Assembly (NCBI GenBank): GCA_002423495.1
Contig: DIWN01000052.1
Location: forward strand, 13,811-43,257
DNA length: 29,447 nt
Reading direction: 5' to 3'
DNA from: Anaerolineaceae bacterium UBA6105
GTDB lineage: Bacteria > Chloroflexota > Anaerolineae > Anaerolineales > Anaerolineaceae
In this document: one piece after another, positions 15,696 through 25,520 of the stretch
Position numbering within the stretch: position 1 is the first letter of the stretch
Layout of the letters: the number at the start of each line of letters is the position of its first letter
Program-made: the position numbers and the translations under genes
Notes under the pieces: generated by a model
What the model saw: only the letters and a program-made list of their open reading frames with translations
What the model was told of the DNA's origin: nothing
The model's database searches: none

Positions 15696-18600
15696 ATGAA
15701 AGTAAAAACCAGTTTTATTAAATCTTTTGGCGTTTTGCTGATCGCCGCGCTGCTGATTGCAGCGCTGCCGGCAGGGCAGGCACAGGCAGCTTCAGGAGTT
15801 GTCTATAATTCGATTCCTGATCCTTTAGCGCCGAATTATGCCAGTCAAGGTTTTGAGTGTTGCCAAGGAAGAGAATTTGGCGATTATGTTCAATTAGCTG
15901 GTACAGCCAGAGAATTAAAAACCATAACCGTCACAATGAGCATTTGGGCACTCCAGTCAGAATACCCAACTATGACTGACCCAACTGGTTGGGATCACCC
16001 GATAACGTTGAATATTTACAATGTTACCCCAGGCGATCCTAATGCATTAGGTACTTTGATCGCCTCAAAGTCTCAGGTTTTCCATCATCCCTGGCGTCCT
16101 GTAGCGGATCCAACCTGTCCATCTTCCGGTTATCCTAACCTTCCATGGAGAGCATCTGATGGGAATTGCTACAATGGGTATGCCTACAACATCACCTTTG
16201 ACTTCTCCACAATGGGGATTACATTACCTGACGGTGTTGTGTTGGGGGTTGCGTTTAACACTGAGCATTACGGTTACACCCCGACCGGTGTGAGTGGGCC
16301 ATACAATTCTCTGAATGTGGCTGCTGCTGCCCAGGCAAATGTTACTGTTGGTGTTGATGGAAATGCAGATAAGGTCTTCTTCAATTCCTTGACATCTTCT
16401 CAGTACGCAGATGGTGGAGCCACAGGAACCTTCCGAGAAGATACTGTGGGATGGGGGGAATATGGAAATGTTCCTTTCCAAATCAAGGCGACTTCAGGTG
16501 AAGCAACCTGCACGACTGAATGCTATGTCGATGCGGTAAACGGAGATGATACATTCCCGGGCACTGCAGAATTACCAATGAAAACCATCCAGAAAGGTAT
16601 CGATACTGTCACTGCTGGTGGAACAGTCAATGTTTATCCAGGGACGTATGTGGAAGGTGCATCTGGGGATGCCTATGCTTTAGAGTTGAATGTATCCAAT
16701 ATAACCGTGAAATCTACTGAAGGTAGAGATGTAACAACCGTTGATGCTGGTGGAGCAACATCTGGGGTATGGGCGTTGGCGAACTTAGGTGATGTAACCT
16801 TTGATGGCTTTACCGTTGAAAACTTTACTCAAAATGGCATTGTGCAAAGCTACACACAACGGATAGATACAGCATTCCATGTACTAAATAACTTTGTTGA
16901 TCCATCTAACGGTTATTTGCGAAATGGTTTACAGGTTTCTGGGGATGGCTCTACTGTTTTTGGTAATATCGTTTATGGAGCACCGCTAACCGATGAATGG
17001 GCCAGTACAGGTATTGGTGTTATTAATGCAAACAATGTTGTTGTAAAAGGAAATACAGTTCAACAAGACATTGAAGATGCAACAAATCCTGATATTGGTA
17101 TTAATGTAATGAACTATAGCGCACTAACAAGCAATGTAACTATTGAACAAAATATTGTGACAAATGCAGGGGATGGCATAAGGATAAGCGCGGCAAGTTC
17201 TGCTTATGTTGTTGAAAATGTAATAATTAACAACAATATAATAAATGAGAACACATGGGGAATAAATGTTCAAAAAGTAACCCTAGATGGTGTCACTGTA
17301 ACTAACAATACTATCCAATCGAATTATGATGATCTGTTGGATGACGACGGGCCGCTGTATGGATCGGGTATCCGGTTCTCGGATGAATCAGCGACAGTCA
17401 CAAATGCATCTATTACTGGAAATACATTTAGTGACAATGAAACCTATCAAGTATTTGGTCATGCTGGTGCTTTAATAAATGTCCCTGCTGTCCTTTCAGC
17501 AAACACCTTTGACAACGCAGTTACCATTGATGGTGATCATGTTATATACAGCAGCATCCAGGATGCGATTGATGACGCCAGCGCTGGCGACACGATCAAC
17601 GTGGCGGCGGGGACGTACGCTGAGAGTTATAGCTCGGACCTTGCCCTGAAAATTGATAAACCCATTTCGCTGATTGGCACAGGTTTACCGACTGTTGATG
17701 GTAACTTGAAAGGAAAAGTTGTTCAAGTCACTGCAGGCGATGTTACTATCAGTGGCATGAAGTTCGTAAATGCAGATGCTGACGCTGGTGTTGGCATCTA
17801 TCTTTTTGGGGTTAGCAATACGGTTATATCCTCGTGTGAAAGCTCTAACAATAAAATTGGCTTGCTACTCGCGGGTGTAAATGGATCAACTATTGAAAAT
17901 AACGCTTTTGTTGATAACTCTTACAGGTCCATCGTGATCCAGCAAAATAGTGATAGCAATGTTGTTAAAGGTAATACGGTCACAATGAGTGGCCCCGATA
18001 CCTTGGATGGGATTGTCATTGGCAGCGATTCCGGTGACAACACGATAGGCACAGAGGAACAACCGAATAGTATTACTATGTCGCAATCAACTACACTAGA
18101 AGGAGGGGCTCATTTACCGCGCGCCATCTATCTGACAGGCGTGGGCGCAAGCAACAATGTTATCCAATACAACAATATAGATGGTTCCGCGAGCGCTATC
18201 CAAATTGATGGTAACTCGGGAATAACCACTGTAGACCATAACACAATTGGTCAAACAAATGCCCCATCGTTCCGTGGTGTGCAAATCAATGGTGGAAGTT
18301 TAGAACTGACAAATAATACAATTAAGGACAGTATTCGCCCGGTGGAGTTTTGGGATGCTGCTAATGTAACCATCACTGGCAATACTATAGACGGTACTGA
18401 CTTTGATTTTATTAATGTTGGAAGCTTCACAGGAACAGTGATAATTGAGGAGAATGCTTTCGTTAACATTACAGGGCAAGCTCTGCGTAATCAAACTGCA
18501 ACTTCCGTTGATGCTTCACCCAACTGGTGGGGCAGCGCAGCTGGACCTGCCGCGGGGCAAATCGTAGGTGATGTAACTTACATCCCCTGGTGCGGTGATG

Positions 18601-20603
18601 CAAGTTGTACTCCCGCAAACCTGATGCCCAATGAAGAGGGCGAGATTGACCTTACACCGCCAGTAGGGGAGCCTTTGGCTCCTGAAGAAATTCAGACAGC
18701 GATCAACAACGCGCCTGAGGGATCGACAATCATCATCCCCGCGGGTGAATATGGTCAGGTGGGCGCTTTTGAGATCAACACGCCGCACATCACCATTACC
18801 TTGTCTGACGGAACGGTCATTCAGAACAGTTCGCCCTGCTTTGATATTACCGCCAGCTACACCACCATCACCGGTAACGGCGCGGTGTGTGTGCCCACAG
18901 ACGATTCCAACGGCATTGATGTGGCAGGCGGCCTGACGAACATCATCATCGAAGGGCTGGAAATTGACGGTTCCGATCAGGTTCCGACTGCTGGTGTATA
19001 TCCTGATGGCATAGCCTTTGCCGGCGCCATTACTGACCTGGTGCTCCGCGACAACTTCATCCATGACCTGGATGGCGACGGCGTGTTCTTTGGCGCTCAG
19101 CCAGTGGCTCAGACTACCGGCGCAATCGACATTCACGGCAACCTGTTCCAGAACAATGGCGGTGTTGGCGTGACCAACCCGAACGGCACTGCTGCAATCG
19201 ACGCAACTTACAACTCCTGGGGCGATGTGGCTGGACCCGCAGCCGGCGACGGTGTTGGCCCGAACGTAACAGCGACTCCCTATACTCATGTGGACGTTTA
19301 CCTGGTGGCCTCTGGCACACCCTGGACGGACATCCCACTCAACCAAGTGGTTTCAGGTGAGACGATCACCTTCAAGGTGATGGCGCATGTGGTCAACGCT
19401 CTGACAGTGGACGTCAAACTTGCTTACCCAACCAACTTGATTTCGGCGATACCCAATTTGACTGCCACAGCTTTCCCATCTTTTGCGGAATTTGATCCAC
19501 TTGCCCCGGCTAATACGATCTGGTTCCACGGCATGGCACCATCTGGAATTGATGGTTATTTGCCTGTTACTGGCGATGTGGAACTTTTCACAGTCACCTT
19601 TGCAGGCGGAACTCCAGGCTTGAATCTCCCAATGAACCTGGATGAGCTAAGCGATGTGTTTGGCATGGAAGGTGTGGGTTCTTCAACCAATATTTACGCT
19701 GTCGCGCTTTTGGACAGCACTGTCAACGTGATTGACTTGCCCGTGATTGATATCGTTCCAGTTGTACCTCAACCCGGGCCCTATACGGCTGGTCTGCCGA
19801 TTGAATTCAACATCACGGTTACTAATGTGGATGGAGGTAACTTCACTGACCTGAACCTCGACTTTACTCTCCCAACAGGTGCTTTATTACAGTACTGGGA
19901 TGGTGACAGCTGGGAAACAGTAATTGATCCAATGGACATCGGCACTCTGGCTCCGGAAGGTGAAGCCTTTGTTGACCCGCTGCCCCTGTTCCGCGTGATT
20001 TTTGCCGAGCCGCCCACCGGTACCATTTCTGTGGCGCTGATGGATCTTGCACCGGCGACTGACTTCCAGCTCGCAACTACCTCTGAAACCTTTGATCTGC
20101 TGGGCAACTTCACTATCACGGGCACCTTCTCGATGCAAGGCCGTTCAACACGTGCTGGCATACCGGTGACGTTGGACTACCAAGACCTGGTCGCATATAC
20201 TGACAAGACCGGGACCACAATCAATCAGATCAGCTACAACCTGTCTATTACAGACGTGAATGGTGGAAACTGGCTGCTGACTACCAACCAAGCCCGCTAC
20301 CTGAACGTGATTGCCGATAACGACAAGATCTTCATGGTGGACGGCAATGAAACCCTGAACGCTCTGCAGCTTCTGGGCGGTAATGCCGATTACACTGACA
20401 ATGAAATCGATGTTGATGATGCCAGTGTCGTGGGTACACAGTACGGCGGTGTAACGGGTGTAAATGAACTATCCCTGTTAGATGGCGACTGCAACTTTGA
20501 CGGCAAAGTCAATGTGCAGGATCTGGCCCTCGTGGGTGGCAACTTCGACGAAACCTCTGAATCAGCTTATGGTGTTGGAAGCAACATCTGGTCGATTCAG
20601 TAG
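15696..20603 (+). CDS. Giant secreted beta-helix protein with cohesin-like and dockerin modules
   Basis: 1635 residues, secreted (signal peptide ending A-Q-A near residue 32). Domains in order: a jelly-roll-like beta domain (about 33-270); three right-handed parallel beta-helix (PbH1/NosD-like) regions starting near 275, 617 and 997, each opening with an I-Q-x-x-I/A-x-x-A-type helix and closing with W-G-x-x-A-G-P-A-A-G; a cohesin-like domain (about 1198-1349); a beta-sandwich (1350-1470); a small module (about 1472-1555); and a dockerin (about 1556-1625). The second dockerin repeat D-C-N-F-D-G-K-V-N-V-Q-D-L is a good calcium loop; the first (N-A-D-Y-T-D-N-E-I) is degenerate. Beta-helix folds often bind or cleave polysaccharide, but no catalytic residues are identified. 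It heads the cluster, with GGAGG before ATG. Confidence 0.85.
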   Translation: MKVKTSFIKSFGVLLIAALLIAALPAGQAQAASGVVYNSIPDPLAPNYASQGFECCQGREFGDYVQLAGTARELKTITVTMSIWALQSEYPTMTDPTGWDHPITLNIYNVTPGDPNALGTLIASKSQVFHHPWRPVADPTCPSSGYPNLPWRASDGNCYNGYAYNITFDFSTMGITLPDGVVLGVAFNTEHYGYTPTGVSGPYNSLNVAAAAQANVTVGVDGNADKVFFNSLTSSQYADGGATGTFREDTVGWGEYGNVPFQIKATSGEATCTTECYVDAVNGDDTFPGTAELPMKTIQKGIDTVTAGGTVNVYPGTYVEGASGDAYALELNVSNITVKSTEGRDVTTVDAGGATSGVWALANLGDVTFDGFTVENFTQNGIVQSYTQRIDTAFHVLNNFVDPSNGYLRNGLQVSGDGSTVFGNIVYGAPLTDEWASTGIGVINANNVVVKGNTVQQDIEDATNPDIGINVMNYSALTSNVTIEQNIVTNAGDGIRISAASSAYVVENVIINNNIINENTWGINVQKVTLDGVTVTNNTIQSNYDDLLDDDGPLYGSGIRFSDESATVTNASITGNTFSDNETYQVFGHAGALINVPAVLSANTFDNAVTIDGDHVIYSSIQDAIDDASAGDTINVAAGTYAESYSSDLALKIDKPISLIGTGLPTVDGNLKGKVVQVTAGDVTISGMKFVNADADAGVGIYLFGVSNTVISSCESSNNKIGLLLAGVNGSTIENNAFVDNSYRSIVIQQNSDSNVVKGNTVTMSGPDTLDGIVIGSDSGDNTIGTEEQPNSITMSQSTTLEGGAHLPRAIYLTGVGASNNVIQYNNIDGSASAIQIDGNSGITTVDHNTIGQTNAPSFRGVQINGGSLELTNNTIKDSIRPVEFWDAANVTITGNTIDGTDFDFINVGSFTGTVIIEENAFVNITGQALRNQTATSVDASPNWWGSAAGPAAGQIVGDVTYIPWCGDASCTPANLMPNEEGEIDLTPPVGEPLAPEEIQTAINNAPEGSTIIIPAGEYGQVGAFEINTPHITITLSDGTVIQNSSPCFDITASYTTITGNGAVCVPTDDSNGIDVAGGLTNIIIEGLEIDGSDQVPTAGVYPDGIAFAGAITDLVLRDNFIHDLDGDGVFFGAQPVAQTTGAIDIHGNLFQNNGGVGVTNPNGTAAIDATYNSWGDVAGPAAGDGVGPNVTATPYTHVDVYLVASGTPWTDIPLNQVVSGETITFKVMAHVVNALTVDVKLAYPTNLISAIPNLTATAFPSFAEFDPLAPANTIWFHGMAPSGIDGYLPVTGDVELFTVTFAGGTPGLNLPMNLDELSDVFGMEGVGSSTNIYAVALLDSTVNVIDLPVIDIVPVVPQPGPYTAGLPIEFNITVTNVDGGNFTDLNLDFTLPTGALLQYWDGDSWETVIDPMDIGTLAPEGEAFVDPLPLFRVIFAEPPTGTISVALMDLAPATDFQLATTSETFDLLGNFTITGTFSMQGRSTRAGIPVTLDYQDLVAYTDKTGTTINQISYNLSITDVNGGNWLLTTNQARYLNVIADNDKIFMVDGNETLNALQLLGGNADYTDNEIDVDDASVVGTQYGGVTGVNELSLLDGDCNFDGKVNVQDLALVGGNFDETSESAYGVGSNIWSIQ

Positions 20604-20619
20604 GATTATTTATACAAAA

Positions 20620-20652
20620 TGCAGGCTGGGTGCTAACGCAACCCAGCCTGCA
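20620..20652 (+). terminator. Hairpin after the beta-helix gene
   Basis: A perfect 12-bp stem (20620-20631 with 20641-20652) has a 9-nt loop. No T-run follows on the plus strand, so it may slow decay or partly stop transcription rather than end it. It sits between the giant gene and the next cohesin gene. Confidence 0.5.
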
Positions 20653-20683
20653 AAACCAAGTTATGTAAGGTGTGGCATTTGGG

Positions 20684-21667
20684 ATGAGCATGAGAAGGTA
20701 CCCTCCGGTACTATTGTGGCTTTTATTGGTTATGGCGATGAGCCTTTTTTTTGGTTTAGAGCCTGTAAAGGCCCAGTCTACCACTCTCTTCTTCTCCCCC
20801 GATCCCGCTTCTCTAGTTATGACAGGTTCTAACAGCGTGGTTGTGGATTTACTCATTCAGGACGCTGAAAATATCAACGCTTTTGACATTATTCTGACCT
20901 ATGATGCGCAAATCGCGCAGATAACAAGCTGGGCACACGGCGGATTTTTAGTTTCTCCCACCTGCTTAATCAATACGAATACTCCAGGTTATTTACGTCT
21001 GGTTTGTACCCAACAGACTCAGCCGGGAGTTTATGGCGATGGTGTACTGTTAAAGTTGACTTTCACAGGGCTGGACTACGGCTGGACACCGATTACTTTC
21101 ACTAAGGCTGTTCTCTCCACGGGTGATGTTCCTCCTGACAAGGTTTACCCGGCATTGGAAAATGGCACGCTCTACACCTACACCCCCGGTGTGGTTATCC
21201 CCACTGATCTGTCAGGCAGTTTCAGCCTGCAGGGGCAAAACAGGCGGGGAAATGTGCCTGTGACGCTCCAGCCGGGGCTTTACGTGGGGCAGGGGCCTCT
21301 CTCGGCCCTCACAGATGACAAGTTGGAAGACAATTGGTTGTTTGCGGATGTGGCTATGGATGCGTACCAGCTCACCACGCAGCAACCACGCTATCTCAAC
21401 CTGGACGCCAGTGACAACAAAGTGGTCGCACTCTCACGCAGCCCACTGGTATTGCCCGCTCTGGAACTATTAGCGGGGGATCTGGATGGGGATGGGGAGA
21501 TCGGCGTTTTGGACCTTGCCGTAGTGGCGGGTTCGTTTGGACAAATCGGGGAGGCACTGGCGGGGGATGTGAATTCTGACGGCATCGTCAACGCGCGCGA
21601 CCTGGCGCTGGTGGCGGGGAACTTCGGGCAGACTTCTGAGACGGCGTACGCGGGGTGGCTGCCGTGA
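20684..21667 (+). CDS. Secreted cohesin-dockerin adaptor protein
   Basis: About 327 residues. After a signal peptide (cleavage near V-K-A-Q-S, residue 31) comes a cohesin domain (about 33-165) with the A-F-D-I strand and Y-D core. Next is a small conserved module (about 175-258; F-S-L-Q-G, P-V-T-L, Q-L-T-T-Q-Q-P-R-Y-L-N), then a full type I-like dockerin (about 262-318). Its two calcium loops, D-L-D-G-D-G-E-I and D-V-N-S-D-G-I-V-N-A-R-D-L, are each followed by an A-x-V-A-G-x-F-G helix. Having both modules, it could bridge a dockerin partner to another cohesin. Alternative starts are GTG 20672 and ATG 20690; none has an ideal ribosome site. Its TGA overlaps the next ATG. Confidence 0.85.
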   Translation: MSMRRYPPVLLWLLLVMAMSLFFGLEPVKAQSTTLFFSPDPASLVMTGSNSVVVDLLIQDAENINAFDIILTYDAQIAQITSWAHGGFLVSPTCLINTNTPGYLRLVCTQQTQPGVYGDGVLLKLTFTGLDYGWTPITFTKAVLSTGDVPPDKVYPALENGTLYTYTPGVVIPTDLSGSFSLQGQNRRGNVPVTLQPGLYVGQGPLSALTDDKLEDNWLFADVAMDAYQLTTQQPRYLNLDASDNKVVALSRSPLVLPALELLAGDLDGDGEIGVLDLAVVAGSFGQIGEALAGDVNSDGIVNARDLALVAGNFGQTSETAYAGWLP

Positions 21668-22365
21668 TGAAAGCGCGTTTATTCAATGGCAGGGCTGTTT
21701 TGGCTCTTTTTGGCATTATTGCGATAATTATTATGCTCGCCTTGCCTGTTTTGTCTGTTTTCGCGCAGGAAGTTACTTCTGTGGGGGTTTATGCTCCCGC
21801 GTCTGTTGAGATTGGGGCGCAGGTGGCGGTGGACGTGGAGGTGCATAATGTTGAAAACCTCTTCGGTTACGAAATGACGCTGCATTTTGACCCGACGCTG
21901 CTTTCCGTGGACGACGCGGACCCTTCCAGCCCGGGAGTGCAGGTGCTGATGGGTTCTTTTCTGTCGGGGGGTATGGTTTTTATCAATTCGGTTGATCTAA
22001 CAGAGGGAACCGCGCAGGTGGTGGTGGTGCTGATCAATCCGAGCGAACCTGTCTCGGGCAGCGGCACGCTCTTCACGGTGCTTTTCCGCGGGCTAAAGGA
22101 TGGCATCAGCCCACTGACCTTCAGCGACCTGACCCTGACAGATCGTGATGGTAATGAAATTATGGCTGATGTGGTCAGCTCGCAGGTGACTGTGGGGGCA
22201 GGCGAACCATTCAGACTTTTTCTACCGCTGATTGGACAATCTGAGCAAGGACTGACGGCTTTACCTGGCGGGAATTTCACTTCTCACCCGGGTGAGAAAG
22301 CAGTGTTTGATAGAATGAGACCTTCTGCCTTGCGCAATTCAGGGGCAGAGCTAATAAAAATTTGA
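21667..22365 (+). CDS. Secreted single-cohesin protein
   Basis: 232 residues. The start ATG overlaps the previous stop (TGATG), showing translational coupling. A long signal peptide ends near F-A-Q-E (residue 34). One cohesin domain occupies about 37-178, with phrases closely shared with the next gene: D-A-D-P-S, G-V-Q, N-P-S-E-P-V-S-G-S-G, and L-T-D-R-D-G-N-E. After it comes F-R-L-F-L-P-L-I, then ~37 hydrophilic residues. No membrane anchor or dockerin is seen, so it should be released or held by an unknown route. It is likely a tandem duplicate of the 22379 gene that lost the anchor, or the reverse. Confidence 0.85.
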   Translation: MKARLFNGRAVLALFGIIAIIIMLALPVLSVFAQEVTSVGVYAPASVEIGAQVAVDVEVHNVENLFGYEMTLHFDPTLLSVDDADPSSPGVQVLMGSFLSGGMVFINSVDLTEGTAQVVVVLINPSEPVSGSGTLFTVLFRGLKDGISPLTFSDLTLTDRDGNEIMADVVSSQVTVGAGEPFRLFLPLIGQSEQGLTALPGGNFTSHPGEKAVFDRMRPSALRNSGAELIKI

Positions 22366-22378
22366 AGCAGGATGGATT

Positions 22379-23353
22379 ATGACTTATATGAAACGACTAC
22401 TCACTTTAAGCCTGGCGTTGTGTTTGTGCGTGCTGCCTCTCAGCCTGGCCCTGGCGCAATCCGGCGGGCAGGTGGGAGTGTTTGATGAACAGCTGCTGGC
22501 ACCTGGCGCTCGCGTGGAGGTGCCGATTGAGATCCGTGGGGCGGTGGACCTGTATGCGATTGATATTGAGCTGTCATTTGACCCGGCAATGTTAAGCGCG
22601 GAAGATGCTGACCCTTCGATGGATGGCGTCCAACCCGCATTAGGCACCTTTTTGGACGCCGGGCTCTTGCTTTTCAATAACATCGATCTTGAAACAGGCA
22701 TTGTACGCTTTGTGATGAGCCAGGTGAACCCCAGCGAACCGAAATCGGGCGATGGCATCCTGTTGGTGTTGTATCTTGTGGGCAAGACGGCCGGCGAGAG
22801 CTTTTTGACAGTCAACAGCGTTACGCTTTCAGACCGGATGGGGAACGAATTGCCTTCCAGCGGCGTGGGAGCCATGATTACCGTTGCAGAAGATGCCCCG
22901 GTGGTGACCAGTACCAGTGTGCCGGTGCAGGAGCCGACTGGTGTGATTGTTGTTCCGACCCTGGCGGCGACCAATACGCCCCTGCCGACGGCCGTGCCTA
23001 CGGCGACACCTGTGCCGACGGCGACATCTGTGTCCGCGGCAGTTCCAACGGAGGTTCCTGCCGAGGTGGTCGCCGAAGAAATCGCGGGCGGGGAACCGAC
23101 CAACGTGGTAACTTTCCCCGTGGTGGGTTCTGGAGGCGAGCAGGAAGAAGAGGGCTCCGTGATGGCAGGCATCTGGTGGATTTTGCTGCTGGTGGGTCTG
23201 GCGGGGGCTGGCGTGGCGGTTTATTTACGGCTGAGAGGTAAGCCGGGGGATGCTGGGCTGACAGACGCGCAGGCGACCACACCCGGGACTGATGATGGTG
23301 GGGATGAAGCCCTTGAGAATGAAACTGATCAAACAGCCCCGCCGCTTGGCTGA
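22379..23353 (+). CDS. Membrane-anchored cohesin protein (anchoring scaffoldin-like)
   Basis: 324 residues. Signal peptide with cleavage near A-L-A-Q-S (residue 27); cohesin domain about 28-168; Pro/Thr/Ala linker (about 180-245, many P-T-A-T/P-V-P-T repeats); transmembrane helix near 263-283 followed by Y-L-R-L-R-G-K. An acidic ~38-residue tail would be cytoplasmic. This type I topology places the cohesin on the outer face with a stalk through the wall, suited to hold dockerin-bearing proteins at the cell surface. ATG 22379 has AGGA six bases upstream, and the gene begins 13 bases after the previous stop. No sortase or SLH motif is seen. Confidence 0.88.
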   Translation: MTYMKRLLTLSLALCLCVLPLSLALAQSGGQVGVFDEQLLAPGARVEVPIEIRGAVDLYAIDIELSFDPAMLSAEDADPSMDGVQPALGTFLDAGLLLFNNIDLETGIVRFVMSQVNPSEPKSGDGILLVLYLVGKTAGESFLTVNSVTLSDRMGNELPSSGVGAMITVAEDAPVVTSTSVPVQEPTGVIVVPTLAATNTPLPTAVPTATPVPTATSVSAAVPTEVPAEVVAEEIAGGEPTNVVTFPVVGSGGEQEEEGSVMAGIWWILLLVGLAGAGVAVYLRLRGKPGDAGLTDAQATTPGTDDGGDEALENETDQTAPPLG

Positions 23354-23408
23354 GCGTGGACGCTGAGGACTCATTTGTGAGCATTATGGTTGAGTTGAAA
23401 GGATGGGT

Positions 23409-25487
23409 ATGAGAAAAAAGAGCAAGCAATTTTTCAGTCTTTTTATGATGACCTTGCTGCTGGGGAGTTTGTTTTCCAGCTCGGCTATGGCTAAAGGGGA
23501 CCGGCCGGAAAAATTGGATAGCAGATCGACCTTTCAAGCGGACGCGGGGATCCAGAGCCTAACAGCCCTGACTTTGAAGGAATCTTTGACTCCTGAAGAT
23601 GAGGGATCCTGGACGAGCGTTTATGGGAATATGACCAGCGGCTATACCATGCTGCTTTCAGGAACAGCAGACGAAATCGTTTACCTGGATGTCGAAAGTT
23701 TGACTGCTTCTCCCGATCTAAAGCCTGGCGATTATCCTTTCTACCTGGACCCGGTACGCGTGCCGGCTGAATTTTGGACCTATTGGGAAGGTCAGGGGGT
23801 GGTTGATGGCGCTACAAGTTGGCAAGGCGTAATGTGGCAGATCATCAATGGCGATTTGCCCATATTTTACCTGCGAGTCAGCAGCACTGGAAGCCAACTG
23901 ATTGACGGTTTAGCCTGGCAAACGCAAGAATTAGTTATGCCTGCCAGGGTGAGTGGTGATTATCCGTTGCACACTTATAACTTTGGCGGACAAGTGGAGG
24001 ATGTTGATTCCAACACTCAGTATTTGGTTATCGGAATCACCTATACCCGCGCGGTCACGCCTTCGCTTTGGAAGGATGGGGTGGAACTTGTTCCATATAT
24101 CGACGTTGAGCAGCCTGGCACTCCGATTGTGATTGACGGCTGCGGTTATGTGGATGTCACTATTCATCTAGAGAATGTTTATAATCTCTACGCTGTCGAT
24201 TTGAGTTTGACTTTTGATCCGAACTTTGTGGAAGTAGTGGATCGTTTAACCGACGAAATTGCTAACCCTGGAATCAACCTGCAGCCGCTTGCGCCGTGGG
24301 ATAGTCCCGCGACTGCTTATACGGTGAGCAATCTTGCAGACAATGGCGCAGGCACCATCCGCTTTATTGCTTCGCTGCTGAACACTGAAGCTCCAATCAC
24401 CGGCAGCCTGGACGTGGCTACCATCCGCTTGAGAGCTAAAGATCTGGGTGAGAGCATGCTCTCCATCACCGGCATGGAACTCTCCGACCGCGACGGCTAC
24501 CTGGTGGGCTTGCCTTTGACTGCACCAGTAGAGTATCCCGTCACCACCCAATTCACCGCAGCCGGCGGGTTGGACCTGGGGATCACGCGGTTGGACGCCA
24601 GCACTGTGCAATTGAACTGGCCTGCACAGATTACGGATGAGGTAGAGACCTTTACCCTGCACCGCTCGACGCTGCCTTACTTCACGCCGGACGCAAGCAC
24701 AATTTATCAGACCATTGCAAATAACGGCACTGTCGCAACCTACAATGACCCGGTATTGGGCAACGTGGTGGATAATTACTTCTACACCATGCAGATCACC
24801 TGCGATTCAGGCTTGGAAAGCCCTTATGCCTGGCAGGTGGGGAAGTTTGAATATGAACTATGGGAAACAGCGACGAATGATTTTAATTGGATAGGTTTGG
24901 TCCTGGATGTTGAGCCAGACTGGACCAAAGCTGCAGCACTTGCGCAGCATATTCAAAATAACAGTGTAAATTCACTTGGTTTACCGGTTTCGGTAAGATC
25001 GGTGAGCCAGTGGTTGCCTCAATCACAAGGTTATTCAACGAGTATTTTTATACCCTTCCCTACGAATAACTTTGATGTGGATCTTAAGTCAGCCTATCGG
25101 ATTGTTATCGATATTGCTCCAGGAGCTGGTATTGAACAATCCACTATTATCTGGGCACAGGTTGGCAGGCTTCCGGTGATTGAACAGGATACTTATACTC
25201 TTTATGAAACAGCCACAACATCATTTAACTGGATACTTCAACCTCTGGATAGAACGGGAATTAGTAAAGCAGCTGGTTTGGCAAGTGATGTGGTTAACAA
25301 TTCAAGTGGGGCTGTATCAGTTCCATCTGTGAGTTATTATTCTGGTTTGAGTCAGAGTTTTATTACTTTCAATACTTCCTTACCATTTGCAAATAACTTT
25401 GCTACACGATTTGGATACCCATACAGAATATCAATAAACGTCATTGATGATAATATGAATTCTGTCACCTATCCACATTATGATTAG
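23409..25487 (+). CDS. Large secreted protein with central cohesin and duplicated C-terminal module
   Basis: About 692 residues. Signal peptide ends near S-A-M-A-K (residue 27). The N-terminal domain (about 30-230) is not recognised. A cohesin domain lies at about 235-376 (L-Y-A-V-D-L-S-L-T-F-D-P, then M-E-L-S-D-R-D-G). A fibronectin-III-like region (about 378-478) has W-P and H-R-S-x-L-P strands. Two copies of a ~95-residue module follow (about 479-575 and 593-690), each starting Y-x-L-x-E-T-A-T-x-x-F-N-W and containing K-A-A-x-L-A. No anchor is visible. ATG 23409 is chosen because AAAGGA then has correct spacing; ATG 23403 directly abuts it. It is probably co-transcribed with the flanking cohesin genes. 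Confidence 0.82.
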   Translation: MRKKSKQFFSLFMMTLLLGSLFSSSAMAKGDRPEKLDSRSTFQADAGIQSLTALTLKESLTPEDEGSWTSVYGNMTSGYTMLLSGTADEIVYLDVESLTASPDLKPGDYPFYLDPVRVPAEFWTYWEGQGVVDGATSWQGVMWQIINGDLPIFYLRVSSTGSQLIDGLAWQTQELVMPARVSGDYPLHTYNFGGQVEDVDSNTQYLVIGITYTRAVTPSLWKDGVELVPYIDVEQPGTPIVIDGCGYVDVTIHLENVYNLYAVDLSLTFDPNFVEVVDRLTDEIANPGINLQPLAPWDSPATAYTVSNLADNGAGTIRFIASLLNTEAPITGSLDVATIRLRAKDLGESMLSITGMELSDRDGYLVGLPLTAPVEYPVTTQFTAAGGLDLGITRLDASTVQLNWPAQITDEVETFTLHRSTLPYFTPDASTIYQTIANNGTVATYNDPVLGNVVDNYFYTMQITCDSGLESPYAWQVGKFEYELWETATNDFNWIGLVLDVEPDWTKAAALAQHIQNNSVNSLGLPVSVRSVSQWLPQSQGYSTSIFIPFPTNNFDVDLKSAYRIVIDIAPGAGIEQSTIIWAQVGRLPVIEQDTYTLYETATTSFNWILQPLDRTGISKAAGLASDVVNNSSGAVSVPSVSYYSGLSQSFITFNTSLPFANNFATRFGYPYRISINVIDDNMNSVTYPHYD

Positions 25488-25520
25488 TATCGGAAATATT
25501 TCTTTATAAAAGGATGCGAG

